From Enterobacter ludwigii (GTDB lineage Bacteria > Pseudomonadota > Gammaproteobacteria > Enterobacterales > Enterobacteriaceae): a stretch of 64,000 nt of DNA. The notes below the pieces were generated by a model. That model searched no databases. It saw nothing but the letters and a program-made list of their open reading frames with translations, and was not told the DNA's origin. The stretch spans positions 1,054,001 to 1,118,000 of the forward strand of contig CP083824.1 of the NCBI GenBank assembly GCA_023023105.1, written 5' to 3'. Positions 1 to 13,593 of the stretch are shown in pieces; positions within the stretch are counted from its first letter, which is position 1, and every line of letters starts with the position of its first letter. Position numbers and translations under genes: made by a program.

Positions 1-3244
<3,244 letters not shown>

Positions 3245-3722
3245 TTAACGACCTCAATTCCACGGAGTCTGGTGGCGTTTAAAGTGTGCGGGCATTTTAC
3301 GGGAAGGTTACATTACTGTAAACATCATTAGGACTGTGTCAGGAAGGTGTTACCGGGTTCTGCCGCACGTGTCACAAGTGTTGCAAATTATGTCGGTTTT
3401 TATGACCGAAGCCGCATGGCAAGGGCTTTATAACGAAAGGACCCCCAAGCATACCCTAAAAGGGGCAATTGGTATAACCATTGTTGAAAATAAACAAAAA
3501 ATTAACAATTTATTATCAATAAAGAGACATATAAAAAACGAAAAATCAAACTATCTGATGCTGAATCGGTTAATGAAAAATAGTGTTTTGGAACAGGCTC
3601 CAATAATTTCCAAATTTTATCCCGCACAAAACAACAATTATTTTTTTCAGCGGTTGGCGGCTATTTCACCGTTATAATTTCGTTTAGTGATTACAACGGG
3701 AAATAACCTTTCGCATTTCTCT
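3245..3722. other. 478-base AT-rich intergenic region upstream of cyoA
   Basis: This gap lies between the start of cyoA and the stop of ampG, both on the minus strand. It must carry the cyo promoter and the end of the ampG transcript. The part from about 3480 to 3680 is strongly AT-rich. A 113-codon open frame on the plus strand (3336-3677) has AT-rich, low-information composition and no recognisable domain, so I do not call it a gene. I could not place -10/-35 boxes or ArcA/Fnr sites with confidence. Confidence 0.5.
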
Positions 3723-5198
3723 TCAGGTCATCTGCGTTTTACGCAGAGCCATGAAATCGAGCAGACCCCCGATCAGGATCCCGGCGACAGCCAGTAGGGC
3801 TCCGGCATCCAGCAGAAGGGTTACAAGGGGAAGTGCCATAGAGGTGCTGGCATTAATAATGAGCACTACAAGCCAGAGCACCAGCGCGAAGCAACCCGCC
3901 ATTAACAGACGTAACGCGAAACGGTAAGCGCGGTGATATTCAGTGCGCGGCATAAAGTGTTCCGTCCGTTGGGTGTATTCCAGCGTCTGGCGACAGACCA
4001 GCAACAATAAAATACCCGGTACGGCAGCCACCACGGAGAAGAGATAAAACGTTGGCCAACCGTGGGCTTCTACAAACCAGCCGGCAATTGGCCCAACGTA
4101 CACGCGGCCAACGGCAGAGAGCGCCGAGAGCAGTGCGAACTGCGTGGCGGAAAATGACTTGTTGCACAGGGTCATCAGCAGGGCGACAAATGCCGCGGTC
4201 CCCATACCGCCGCAGAGATTTTCAAAGAACACCGCTGCGGCCATGCTGATCATATGTTTGTCGGTAATTGACAACAGCCAGTAGCCTGCGTTGGATGCGC
4301 CTTGCAGGATGCCAAAGATCAGCAGCGCACGGAACAGCGTCAGGCGTTGCATCAACACGCCGCCATAAAGTGCCCCGACAATGGTCGCAAACAGCCCCAG
4401 CGTTTTATTCACCACGCCCACTTCACCCGCATCAAAACCCACACCACGAATGAGGAAGGTGGTGGTCAGGCTCATCGCAAAGGCATCGCCCAGTTTATAG
4501 AGGACGATAAGCAACAGGATCAGCCAGGCGTTGTTGCGGCCAAAGAAATCGCGTAATGGTTCGGCGACGGCCTGTTCCAGAGAGCGGGGAACCGGGATGA
4601 CATCACTCGGTTCGGGGGCGAACAGGGTGGCAATAATACACGGGATCAGCAGGGCGGCCATCAGCCAGTACATGCCTTGCCAACCAAGGTAGCGGTCGGC
4701 CAGCCACAATGCCAGCCCACCGGAAACCAGCATGCCAAGGCGATAGCCCAGCACGCTGATGGCCGCACCAGCTCCACGTTCTTCAGCAGGCAACACGTCC
4801 GTCTTCCAGGCATCAAACACAATATCCTGGGACGCGGAACAGAAGGCGATCACCACCGCAAGGGCGGCCATCCAGCGAAGTTGAGTTGACGGTTCCAGGA
4901 AGCCCATGGCGGCAATGGCCAGCAGCAACAGCACCTGCGTCATAACCAGCCAGCCGCGACGGCGGCCGAGAAACGGTGGGGTGTAGCGATCCATCACCGG
5001 CGACCACAGGAACTTAAAGACATAAGCCTGGCCGACGAGTGAGAAGAAGCCAATAGTTTTGAGATCGATATTCTCGACGGTCATCCATGCCTGCAAGGTG
5101 CCTGAAGTGAGCGCGAGAGGTAAACCGGAGGCAAAGCCAAGGATCAGCAGAATCGCTGATTTCGGTTGCTGGAAAATGCGTAAGTAATGACTGGACAT
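3723..5198 (-). CDS. ampG: muropeptide permease AmpG
   Basis: Inner-membrane major-facilitator permease that imports GlcNAc-anhydroMurNAc peptides from the periplasm during peptidoglycan recycling. In species with inducible AmpC beta-lactamase these products feed the AmpR induction signal. The 491-residue length equals the E. coli protein, and the sequence is nearly collinear with it (MSSHYLRIFQQPKSAILLI at the N terminus, ASQDIVFDAWKTDVLP in the middle, LRKTQMT at the end). About a dozen hydrophobic helices are visible. It lies downstream of yajG on the same strand, separated by a strong terminator-like hairpin (5209-5235) that ends only 10 bases before the start codon. Confidence 0.97.
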   Translation of the reverse strand: MSSHYLRIFQQPKSAILLILGFASGLPLALTSGTLQAWMTVENIDLKTIGFFSLVGQAYVFKFLWSPVMDRYTPPFLGRRRGWLVMTQVLLLLAIAAMGFLEPSTQLRWMAALAVVIAFCSASQDIVFDAWKTDVLPAEERGAGAAISVLGYRLGMLVSGGLALWLADRYLGWQGMYWLMAALLIPCIIATLFAPEPSDVIPVPRSLEQAVAEPLRDFFGRNNAWLILLLIVLYKLGDAFAMSLTTTFLIRGVGFDAGEVGVVNKTLGLFATIVGALYGGVLMQRLTLFRALLIFGILQGASNAGYWLLSITDKHMISMAAAVFFENLCGGMGTAAFVALLMTLCNKSFSATQFALLSALSAVGRVYVGPIAGWFVEAHGWPTFYLFSVVAAVPGILLLLVCRQTLEYTQRTEHFMPRTEYHRAYRFALRLLMAGCFALVLWLVVLIINASTSMALPLVTLLLDAGALLAVAGILIGGLLDFMALRKTQMT

Positions 5199-5203
5199 GT
5201 TCT

Positions 5204-5235
5204 TAAAAACTGACCCGGCTAAAAACCGGGTCAGT
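5204..5235 (-). terminator. hairpin with U-tract between yajG and ampG
   Basis: Read on the minus strand, a perfect 10-base-pair stem (ACTGACCCGG pairing with CCGGGTCAGT, loop TTTTTAG) is followed at once by a T-run. That is the layout of an intrinsic terminator. It lies after the yajG stop and ends 10 bases before the ampG ATG, so it probably attenuates read-through from yajG into ampG and may also affect ampG translation. Confidence 0.75.
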
Positions 5236-5243
5236 CAGCAGGA

Positions 5244-5822
5244 TTAACGCGCGTTCTGCTTGATGAAGTCGTGAATGCTGGTGTCCTGCGCCATGTCGGA
5301 AATGGTATCCGTCAGCACGCTGTTAACCGCATCAGCAATATTTTTATTCGATGCCTGGAACGCGCCTTCTACAGAGTAGCTCGCGCGATAGTTCTTGGTC
5401 ATCTTGTTGCCATTCTTCGCGGTGGCAATGATGGCGATATCCGCTTTGGTGGCGATGTTGTAGCGAACGTTACCCTGAGAAACATCAGCATAAAGGTTGT
5501 TCACGATGATCTGCAGATCTACCGCACCGCTTGGGCCAACCATATAGCCACGAGAAGTCATCTGTTTTTCCAGCACTTCCTGCAGCAGGAAGCGCAGGTC
5601 GCGGGATGCAGTCAGCGTTACCTGCTGGTTATCGCGGGTCACTTTTGCCAGCGCTTGATCCTGACGCTGATCGGCACCGTTAATACTCACGGTAACACCC
5701 ATCAGGCTTGGGTCCTGCTGAGGCAGGGTAATTTTTGGTGAGACATCGATGGTGGTAGGCGGAGTCGCACAGCCTGCCAGCATAAAAAGGGCTACCAACG
5801 GAAAGAAGAGTTTTTTTAACAT
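5244..5822 (-). CDS. yajG: YajG family lipoprotein
   Basis: Uncharacterised outer-membrane lipoprotein of the YajG family. The start chosen at 5822 gives a classic lipoprotein signal peptide, MLKKLFFPLVALFMLAGC, with lipobox LAGC at Cys18. A longer in-frame start at 5876 would put 18 extra residues before the signal peptide and is rejected. The mature 175-residue domain is soluble and has no catalytic motif that I recognise. It is the gene immediately upstream of ampG on the same strand, the order seen in E. coli, where the pair may be co-transcribed. Function is unknown; family membership is firm. Confidence 0.93.
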   Translation of the reverse strand: MLKKLFFPLVALFMLAGCATPPTTIDVSPKITLPQQDPSLMGVTVSINGADQRQDQALAKVTRDNQQVTLTASRDLRFLLQEVLEKQMTSRGYMVGPSGAVDLQIIVNNLYADVSQGNVRYNIATKADIAIIATAKNGNKMTKNYRASYSVEGAFQASNKNIADAVNSVLTDTISDMAQDTSIHDFIKQNAR

Positions 5823-6127
5823 TTTCAGGTTCTCAACGAATCGTAAGCATATAGAGAGAAAAATTGCCGCCATCATAACATCGCCAACGGTCAGGGGAAG
5901 TGGTCAACGCATGTAAATTCATCGCCTTGTCTGAAAACTGACCTTTGCACCCTTTTTCACCTCGTGTGAATGACAAAAGGTATGAGCCACACAGTTAACT
6001 TCATTCGTTTGAATGAGAAAATCAGACGAAAGCTAAATATTTGTTGTCAAGGTGTAATGGAAACGGTAAAAGCGGCTAACATTTAAAGGGATGGGTGACA
6101 TCCTGGCGTTGTCGGAGGAGTAATTTC
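5823..6127. other. divergent yajG/bolA intergenic region
   Basis: This 305-base gap holds the divergent promoters of yajG (minus) and bolA (plus). In the bolA direction, CGGCTAACA at 6073-6081 resembles the -10 element of the growth-rate-dependent gearbox promoter described for E. coli bolA, but I cannot define a matching -35. A clear ribosome-binding site (GGAGGAG, 6115-6121) precedes the bolA start. Nothing else is recognised. Confidence 0.4.
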
Positions 6128-6445
6128 ATGATGATACGTGAGCAGATAGAAGATAAATTAAGGGCAGCGTTCAACCCTGTGTTCCTCGAAGTCGTCGACG
6201 AAAGCTATCGTCATAACGTGCCGGCAGGTTCTGAAAGCCACTTTAAAGTGGTTCTGGTTAGCGATCGCTTCACGGGAGAACGTTTCCTGAACCGACACCG
6301 CTTGATCTACAGCACCTTGACGGAAGAACTCTCCACAACCGTACATGCGCTGGCATTGCATACCTACACCATTAAGGAATGGGAAGGTTTGCAGGATACG
6401 GTTTTCGCATCGCCGCCTTGCCGCGGTGCTGGCACCATCGCCTGA
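6128..6445 (+). CDS. bolA: BolA family transcriptional regulator / iron-sulfur partner
   Basis: BolA is a small protein that influences cell shape and biofilm formation under stress and forms iron-sulfur-bridged complexes with monothiol glutaredoxins. The 105-residue product ([15 protein letters not shown]...) has the class II KH-like BolA fold. The conserved segment [21 protein letters not shown] spans about residues 40-59 and [14 protein letters not shown] follows near 75-88. Two adjacent ATG codons (6128 and 6131) are possible starts; the first follows GGAGGAG at a good distance. A stem-loop terminator follows at 6502. Confidence 0.96.
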   Translation: MMIREQIEDKLRAAFNPVFLEVVDESYRHNVPAGSESHFKVVLVSDRFTGERFLNRHRLIYSTLTEELSTTVHALALHTYTIKEWEGLQDTVFASPPCRGAGTIA

Positions 6446-8074
<1,629 letters not shown>

Positions 8075-8104
8075 TTTCGCCCCAAAGGTTTAAAGTTTGA
8101 ACAG

Positions 8105-8140
8105 AAAACCCGTTGCCTTGTGGCAGCGGGTTTTTTTTAT
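8105..8140 (+). terminator. tig terminator
   Basis: GC-rich stem (AAAACCCGTTGCC pairing imperfectly with GGCAGCGGGTTTT) followed by eight T residues, 30 bases after the tig stop. Confidence 0.9.
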
Positions 8141-8210
8141 CACACCAATAGCCCAGGAAGAGTGCTAAAACGCCCTTTCAGTGTTAGCGTAACAACAAAA
8201 GGTTGTTATG

Positions 8211-8239
8211 CTTGAAATAGGGCACAGTGAACCCCATAA
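8211..8239 (+). promoter_or_regulatory. sigma-32 heat-shock promoter of clpP
   Basis: CTTGAAA at 8211-8217 and CCCCATAA at 8232-8239 are separated by 14 bases. This is an almost exact match to the sigma-32 consensus (CTTGAAA, 11-16 bases, CCCCATNT). It lies about 95 bases upstream of the clpP start, in agreement with the known heat induction of clpP in E. coli. Confidence 0.85.
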
Positions 8240-8334
8240 GTGTGTAATCACGATGAATGAGACTGGCTGATAATCCGTCCGTAAGGTTACAATCAGTACA
8301 GCAGGTGTTTTCAATTTTGATCCAGGAGACGGAA

Positions 8335-8958
8335 ATGTCATACAGTGGCGAACGAGATAACTTTGCACCCCATATGGCGCTGGTGCCAATGGTTATTGAA
8401 CAGACCTCACGTGGTGAGCGTTCTTTTGATATCTATTCCCGTCTGCTCAAGGAACGCGTTATCTTTCTGACCGGTCAGGTGGAAGACCACATGGCTAACC
8501 TGATCGTGGCGCAGATGCTGTTTCTGGAAGCGGAAAACCCGGAAAAAGACATTTACCTGTACATTAACTCCCCGGGTGGCGTGATTACGGCAGGTATGTC
8601 CATTTATGACACCATGCAATTCATCAAGCCGGATGTAAGCACTATCTGTATGGGTCAGGCTGCATCTATGGGCGCGTTCCTGTTAACAGCAGGGGCTAAA
8701 GGCAAGCGTTTCTGCTTACCTAATTCCCGCGTGATGATTCACCAGCCGCTGGGTGGTTACCAGGGGCAGGCGACGGATATTGAAATCCACGCCCGTGAAA
8801 TTCTGAAAGTAAAAGCGCGCATGAATGAACTCATGGCGCAGCATACAGGTCAATCGCTTGAGCAGATCGAGCGCGATACCGAGCGCGATCGCTTCCTCTC
8901 TGCTTCAGAGGCAGTTGAGTACGGCTTAGTCGACTCCGTATTGACCCATCGTAATTGA
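8335..8958 (+). CDS. clpP: ATP-dependent Clp protease proteolytic subunit
   Basis: ClpP is the barrel-shaped serine peptidase that degrades substrates unfolded by ClpX or ClpA. From the chosen start the product is 207 residues, as in E. coli. Catalytic residues fall at Ser111 (GQAASMGAF), His136 (MIHQPLG) and Asp185 in the unprocessed numbering; the N-terminal propeptide is normally removed autocatalytically. An earlier in-frame start at 8257 adds 26 residues absent from the family and lies close to the promoter, so it is rejected; the ATG at 8335 follows AGGAGACGGAA. clpX follows after 127 bases on the same strand. Confidence 0.98.
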   Translation: MSYSGERDNFAPHMALVPMVIEQTSRGERSFDIYSRLLKERVIFLTGQVEDHMANLIVAQMLFLEAENPEKDIYLYINSPGGVITAGMSIYDTMQFIKPDVSTICMGQAASMGAFLLTAGAKGKRFCLPNSRVMIHQPLGGYQGQATDIEIHAREILKVKARMNELMAQHTGQSLEQIERDTERDRFLSASEAVEYGLVDSVLTHRN

Positions 8959-9085
8959 TGCCCGCGACGCAAGTGTGCCGCTATACTAAAGTAGGGCGGC
9001 ACTCTGCCTGAGAGCAGCTTGCGTCTTAGAATGGCATTTGCGTCGTCATGTGCGGCACAAAGAACTTAAAAAGAGGTTTGGACTC

Positions 9086-10360
9086 ATGACAGATAAACGC
9101 AAAGATGGTTCGGGCAAACTGCTGTACTGCTCTTTTTGCGGCAAAAGCCAGCATGAAGTGCGTAAACTGATTGCCGGGCCGTCCGTGTATATCTGCGACG
9201 AATGTGTCGATTTATGTAACGACATCATTCGCGAAGAGATTAAAGAAGTTGCGCCACACCGTGAGCGTAGCGCGCTGCCAACTCCGCATGAAATTCGTCA
9301 TCACCTTGACGATTATGTCATCGGTCAGGAGCAGGCTAAGAAAGTACTGGCGGTAGCGGTATATAACCACTACAAACGTCTGCGTAACGGTGATACCAGC
9401 AATGGCGTAGAACTGGGTAAAAGTAACATTTTGCTGATCGGCCCAACCGGTTCCGGTAAAACGTTGCTGGCTGAAACTCTGGCGCGTCTGCTGGATGTTC
9501 CGTTCACCATGGCGGATGCCACCACTCTGACCGAAGCGGGTTATGTGGGTGAAGATGTAGAAAACATCATCCAGAAACTGCTGCAGAAGTGCGATTACGA
9601 CGTACAGAAAGCCCAGCGCGGGATTGTTTACATCGATGAGATCGACAAGATTTCTCGTAAATCCGACAACCCGTCGATCACCCGTGATGTGTCGGGTGAA
9701 GGCGTACAGCAGGCACTGCTGAAGCTGATCGAAGGGACTGTTGCCGCTGTTCCGCCACAGGGAGGTCGTAAACATCCGCAGCAGGAGTTCCTGCAGGTTG
9801 ATACCTCCAAGATCCTGTTCATCTGTGGTGGTGCGTTTGCGGGTCTGGATAAAGTTATCTCCCACCGTGTTGAAACCGGCTCCGGCATTGGTTTTGGCGC
9901 GACGGTGAAATCGACGTCAGAAAAACCGAACGAAGGCGAACTGCTATCTCAGGTTGAACCAGAAGATCTGATCAAATTCGGTCTGATTCCTGAATTCATT
10001 GGTCGTCTGCCGGTTGTGGCCACGCTGAATGAGCTGAGTGAAGAGGCGCTGATCCAGATCCTGAAAGAGCCGAAAAATGCGCTGACTAAACAGTATCAGG
10101 CGCTTTTCAATCTGGAAGGTGTTGATCTGGAGTTCCGTGACGAAGCGCTGGATGCGATTGCTAAAAAAGCGATGATTCGTAAAACCGGTGCGCGTGGTCT
10201 GCGTTCTATCGTAGAAGCGGCGCTGCTGGATACCATGTACGATCTGCCATCGATGGAAGATGTCGAAAAAGTGGTTATCGACGAGTCCGTCATTAGCGGT
10301 CAAACCAAACCGTTACTGATTTACGGCAAACCGGAAGCGCAGCAGGCGTCTGGCGAATAA
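9086..10360 (+). CDS. clpX: ATP-dependent unfoldase ClpX
   Basis: ClpX is the AAA+ unfoldase that recognises tagged substrates, such as ssrA-tagged proteins, and feeds them into ClpP. The 424 residues match E. coli. A four-cysteine zinc finger lies at the N terminus (C15, C18, C37, C40: CSFC and CDEC). Walker A is GPTGSGKT, the pore loop is GYVGEDV, Walker B is [10 protein letters not shown], and the ClpP-docking loop IGFG is present. A longer in-frame start at 9038 is rejected because it adds 16 residues unlike the family. A terminator separates it from lon. Confidence 0.98.
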   Translation: MTDKRKDGSGKLLYCSFCGKSQHEVRKLIAGPSVYICDECVDLCNDIIREEIKEVAPHRERSALPTPHEIRHHLDDYVIGQEQAKKVLAVAVYNHYKRLRNGDTSNGVELGKSNILLIGPTGSGKTLLAETLARLLDVPFTMADATTLTEAGYVGEDVENIIQKLLQKCDYDVQKAQRGIVYIDEIDKISRKSDNPSITRDVSGEGVQQALLKLIEGTVAAVPPQGGRKHPQQEFLQVDTSKILFICGGAFAGLDKVISHRVETGSGIGFGATVKSTSEKPNEGELLSQVEPEDLIKFGLIPEFIGRLPVVATLNELSEEALIQILKEPKNALTKQYQALFNLEGVDLEFRDEALDAIAKKAMIRKTGARGLRSIVEAALLDTMYDLPSMEDVEKVVIDESVISGQTKPLLIYGKPEAQQASGE

Positions 10361-10387
10361 TTCACCAAAACATACAAGCAGTTAATC

Positions 10388-10422
10388 AAAAAGGGGGGAT
10401 TTTATCTCCCCTTTACTTTTTC
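10388..10422 (+). terminator. clpX terminator
   Basis: Stem of AAAGGGGGGA pairing with CTCCCCTTT, followed by a pyrimidine-rich T tract, just after the clpX stop and before the lon promoter. Confidence 0.75.
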
Positions 10423-10434
10423 CGTAATCATGGC

Positions 10435-10462
10435 GTTGAATGTGTGGGAAACATCCCCATAT
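10435..10462 (+). promoter_or_regulatory. sigma-32 heat-shock promoter of lon
   Basis: GTTGAAT at 10435-10441 and CCCCATAT at 10455-10462, spacer 13 bases. The -10 is a perfect heat-shock element and the -35 is a near match. It lies about 80 bases upstream of the lon ATG, the same arrangement as the E. coli lon heat-shock promoter. Confidence 0.85.
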
Positions 10463-10543
10463 ACTGGATACATGTTAATGGTTGTGTGAAGTACTGTTAC
10501 ATGACCAGCTTACCTGGCGGACACTAAACTAAGAGAGAGCTCT

Positions 10544-12898
10544 ATGAATCCTGAGCGTTCTGAACGCATTGAAATCCCCGTATTGCCGTTGCGCGATGTG
10601 GTGGTTTATCCGCACATGGTCATACCCTTATTTGTAGGGCGGGAAAAATCTATCCGTTGCCTCGAATCCGCCATGGATCATGATAAAAAAATCATGCTGG
10701 TGGCGCAGAAGGAAGCATCAACGGATGAGCCGGGTGTAAACGATCTTTTCACCGTCGGGACCGTGGCCTCTATTTTGCAGATGCTGAAGCTGCCTGACGG
10801 CACCGTCAAGGTGCTGGTTGAAGGCCTGCAGCGTGCGCGTATTACCACTCTGTCTGACAATGGCGAACATTTCTCTGCGAAGGCAGAGTACCTTGATTCG
10901 CCTCAGCTTGATGAACGCGAGCAGGAAGTGCTTGTACGCACCGCGATCAGCCAGTTTGAAGGCTATATCAAGCTGAACAAGAAAATCCCACCAGAAGTGC
11001 TGACGTCGCTGAACAGCATCGACGATCCTGCCCGTCTGGCGGACACCATCGCTGCACATATGCCGCTGAAGCTGGCTGACAAACAGTCCGTGCTGGAAAT
11101 GTCCGACGTTAACGAGCGTCTGGAATATCTGATGGCGATGATGGAGTCTGAAATCGATCTGCTGCAGGTTGAGAAGCGTATTCGCAACCGCGTGAAAAAG
11201 CAGATGGAGAAATCTCAGCGTGAGTACTATCTGAATGAGCAAATGAAAGCTATTCAGAAAGAGCTGGGCGAGATGGACGATGCGCCGGACGAAAACGAAG
11301 CGTTGAAGCGCAAGATCGACGCGGCGAAGATGCCAAAAGAGGCAAAAGAGAAAGCGGAAGCGGAACTGCAGAAGCTGAAAATGATGTCTCCAATGTCGGC
11401 TGAAGCGACAGTTGTACGCGGCTACATTGAGTGGATGGTGCAGGTTCCGTGGAACGCCCGCAGCAAGGTCAAAAAAGACCTGCGTCAGGCCCAGGAAATC
11501 CTCGATACCGACCACTACGGCCTGGAACGCGTGAAAGACCGTATTCTTGAGTACCTCGCGGTACAAAGCCGTGTAAACAAAATCAAAGGCCCAATTTTGT
11601 GCCTGGTAGGACCTCCTGGTGTGGGTAAAACCTCTCTGGGTCAGTCCATCGCCAAGGCGACCGGGCGTAAGTACATCCGTATGGCGCTGGGTGGTGTACG
11701 CGATGAAGCGGAAATCCGCGGTCACCGTCGTACCTACATCGGTTCTATGCCGGGTAAACTGATCCAGAAAATGGCGAAAGTGGGCGTTAAAAACCCGCTG
11801 TTCCTGCTCGATGAGATCGACAAAATGTCATCGGACATGCGTGGCGATCCTGCGTCTGCGCTGCTGGAAGTGCTTGATCCAGAACAAAACGTGGCGTTTA
11901 GCGATCATTACCTGGAAGTGGACTACGACCTGAGCGATGTGATGTTCGTGGCGACCTCCAACTCCATGAACATTCCGGCCCCGCTGCTGGATCGTATGGA
12001 AGTGATCCGTCTCTCCGGCTATACCGAAGATGAGAAGCTGAACATCGCTAAGCAGCACCTGCTGCCGAAACAGATTGAGCGTAACGCGCTGAAAGCCAAC
12101 GAGCTGACCGTAGAGGACAGCGCGATTATTGGCATCATCCGCTACTACACCCGTGAAGCGGGCGTGCGTAGCCTTGAGCGTGAAATCTCTAAACTGTGCC
12201 GTAAAGCGGTGAAACAGCTGCTGCTGGATAAGAGCCTGAAACACATTGTGATTAACGGCGACAATCTGCATGCCTATCTCGGCGTTCAGCGTTTTGACTA
12301 TGGTCGCGCGGACAACGAAAACCGCGTGGGTCAGGTGACGGGTCTGGCATGGACGGAAGTGGGTGGCGATCTGCTGACCATCGAAACCGCCTGTGTACCG
12401 GGTAAAGGTAAGCTGACCTACACCGGCTCTCTGGGTGAAGTGATGCAGGAATCCATTCAGGCTGCATTGACCGTGGTACGTGCGCGCGCGGAAAAACTGG
12501 GTATCAACCCGGATTTCTACGAAAAACGCGACATCCACGTGCACGTTCCTGAAGGCGCGACGCCGAAAGATGGCCCAAGCGCGGGTATTGCCATGTGTAC
12601 CGCTCTGGTTTCCTGCCTGACGGGGAACCCGGTGCGTGCCGATGTGGCGATGACGGGGGAAATAACCCTGCGTGGACAGGTACTGCCAATCGGTGGATTA
12701 AAAGAAAAACTGCTGGCTGCACATCGTGGTGGGATCAAAACGGTATTGATTCCTTACGAGAATAAACGCGATCTGGAAGAGATTCCGGACAACGTAATTG
12801 CCGATCTGCAGATCCATCCGGTTAAACGCATTGAGGAAGTTCTTAGTCTCGCACTGCAGAATGAACCCTCCGGAATGCAGGTTGTAACCGCAAAATAG
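10544..12898 (+). CDS. lon: ATP-dependent protease Lon
   Basis: Lon combines an AAA+ unfoldase and a Ser-Lys peptidase in one chain. It degrades misfolded proteins and regulators such as SulA and RcsA. The 784 residues equal E. coli Lon. The N-terminal substrate-binding domain begins [17 protein letters not shown], Walker A is GPPGVGKT near residue 356, Walker B is [10 protein letters not shown], and the proteolytic Ser lies in DGPSAGIAM near 679 with the paired Lys about 43 residues later. It is transcribed from the sigma-32 promoter just upstream and has its own terminator. Confidence 0.99.
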   Translation: MNPERSERIEIPVLPLRDVVVYPHMVIPLFVGREKSIRCLESAMDHDKKIMLVAQKEASTDEPGVNDLFTVGTVASILQMLKLPDGTVKVLVEGLQRARITTLSDNGEHFSAKAEYLDSPQLDEREQEVLVRTAISQFEGYIKLNKKIPPEVLTSLNSIDDPARLADTIAAHMPLKLADKQSVLEMSDVNERLEYLMAMMESEIDLLQVEKRIRNRVKKQMEKSQREYYLNEQMKAIQKELGEMDDAPDENEALKRKIDAAKMPKEAKEKAEAELQKLKMMSPMSAEATVVRGYIEWMVQVPWNARSKVKKDLRQAQEILDTDHYGLERVKDRILEYLAVQSRVNKIKGPILCLVGPPGVGKTSLGQSIAKATGRKYIRMALGGVRDEAEIRGHRRTYIGSMPGKLIQKMAKVGVKNPLFLLDEIDKMSSDMRGDPASALLEVLDPEQNVAFSDHYLEVDYDLSDVMFVATSNSMNIPAPLLDRMEVIRLSGYTEDEKLNIAKQHLLPKQIERNALKANELTVEDSAIIGIIRYYTREAGVRSLEREISKLCRKAVKQLLLDKSLKHIVINGDNLHAYLGVQRFDYGRADNENRVGQVTGLAWTEVGGDLLTIETACVPGKGKLTYTGSLGEVMQESIQAALTVVRARAEKLGINPDFYEKRDIHVHVPEGATPKDGPSAGIAMCTALVSCLTGNPVRADVAMTGEITLRGQVLPIGGLKEKLLAAHRGGIKTVLIPYENKRDLEEIPDNVIADLQIHPVKRIEEVLSLALQNEPSGMQVVTAK

Positions 12899-12928
12899 TG
12901 ACCTCGCGCAAAGAGCGTCAATAAAAAC

Positions 12929-12968
12929 AAGGCTGGTAAGTCATTTCGCACTTGCCAGCCTTTTTTTG
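12929..12968 (+). terminator. lon terminator
   Basis: AAGGCTGGTAAG pairs with CTTGCCAGCCTT (one G-T pair), followed by a run of seven T residues, about 30 bases after the lon stop. Confidence 0.92.
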
Positions 12969-13108
12969 TATAGCTAATTTAGATTGCTGATTAGGTCAGC
13001 CATCAACAACGGGTGTTGTAAGGTCATGGCAGGCCTGATATAACTGCTGCGCGGTCGCGTTGTGAAGGATTCAGGCGCGATATAAATTATAAAGAGAGGA
13101 AGAGAACA

Positions 13109-13381
13109 GTGAATAAATCTCAACTGATTGACAAAATTGCTGCTGGTGCTGATATTTCTAAGGCTGCAGCTGGACGTGCGTTAGATGCATTAATTGCTTC
13201 TGTTACTGAATCTCTGCAGGCTGGGGACGACGTTGCACTGGTAGGCTTCGGTACTTTTGCTGTTAAAGAGCGTGCTGCCCGTACTGGCCGCAACCCTCAG
13301 ACCGGTAAAGAGATCACCATTGCTGCTGCTAAAGTGCCGGGTTTCCGTGCAGGTAAAGCGCTGAAAGACGCAGTAAACTGA
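13109..13381 (+). CDS. hupB: DNA-binding protein HU-beta
   Basis: HU-beta is one subunit of the dimeric nucleoid protein HU, which bends and compacts DNA without sequence specificity. The 90-residue product has the HU/IHF fold: helical N terminus ([20 protein letters not shown]), beta arms with the conserved RNPQTGKEI segment that inserts proline into the minor groove, and a C-terminal helix. The start follows AGAGAGGAAGAGAACA and is GTG (13109). The upstream 200 bases contain the lon terminator and the hupB promoter region. The gene is monocistronic, with a terminator at 13415. Confidence 0.98.
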   Translation: MNKSQLIDKIAAGADISKAAAGRALDALIASVTESLQAGDDVALVGFGTFAVKERAARTGRNPQTGKEITIAAAKVPGFRAGKALKDAVN

Positions 13382-13414
13382 TTGCTTTCCCGATTCAGGG
13401 AAGCTGAATAGTAC

Positions 13415-13446
13415 AAGGGCGCATCATTTGATGTGCCTTTTTTGTT
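13415..13446 (+). terminator. hupB terminator
   Basis: AAGGGCGCATCA pairs with ATGTGCCTTT-type sequence (G-T pairs allowed) around a short loop, followed by a T-run. Confidence 0.85.
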
Positions 13447-13593
13447 TGTCCAGACCTGATTTGTGCGAGTTTATGCGAGTTGTGGGCTGACAATCGCCCC
13501 GTTTTCTTGTCACAATACGCCTTCACGCGCGACGGGCAGGATTTTCCGTCAGCGTCAGGTAACCAGTCACCTACAGCGGAGTGTTGTTACACC

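Noticed and set aside
3336..3677. A 113-codon open frame upstream of cyoA
   Set aside because: It lies in AT-rich promoter DNA, lacks a convincing ribosome-binding site, and its translation shows no domain or similarity that I recognise.
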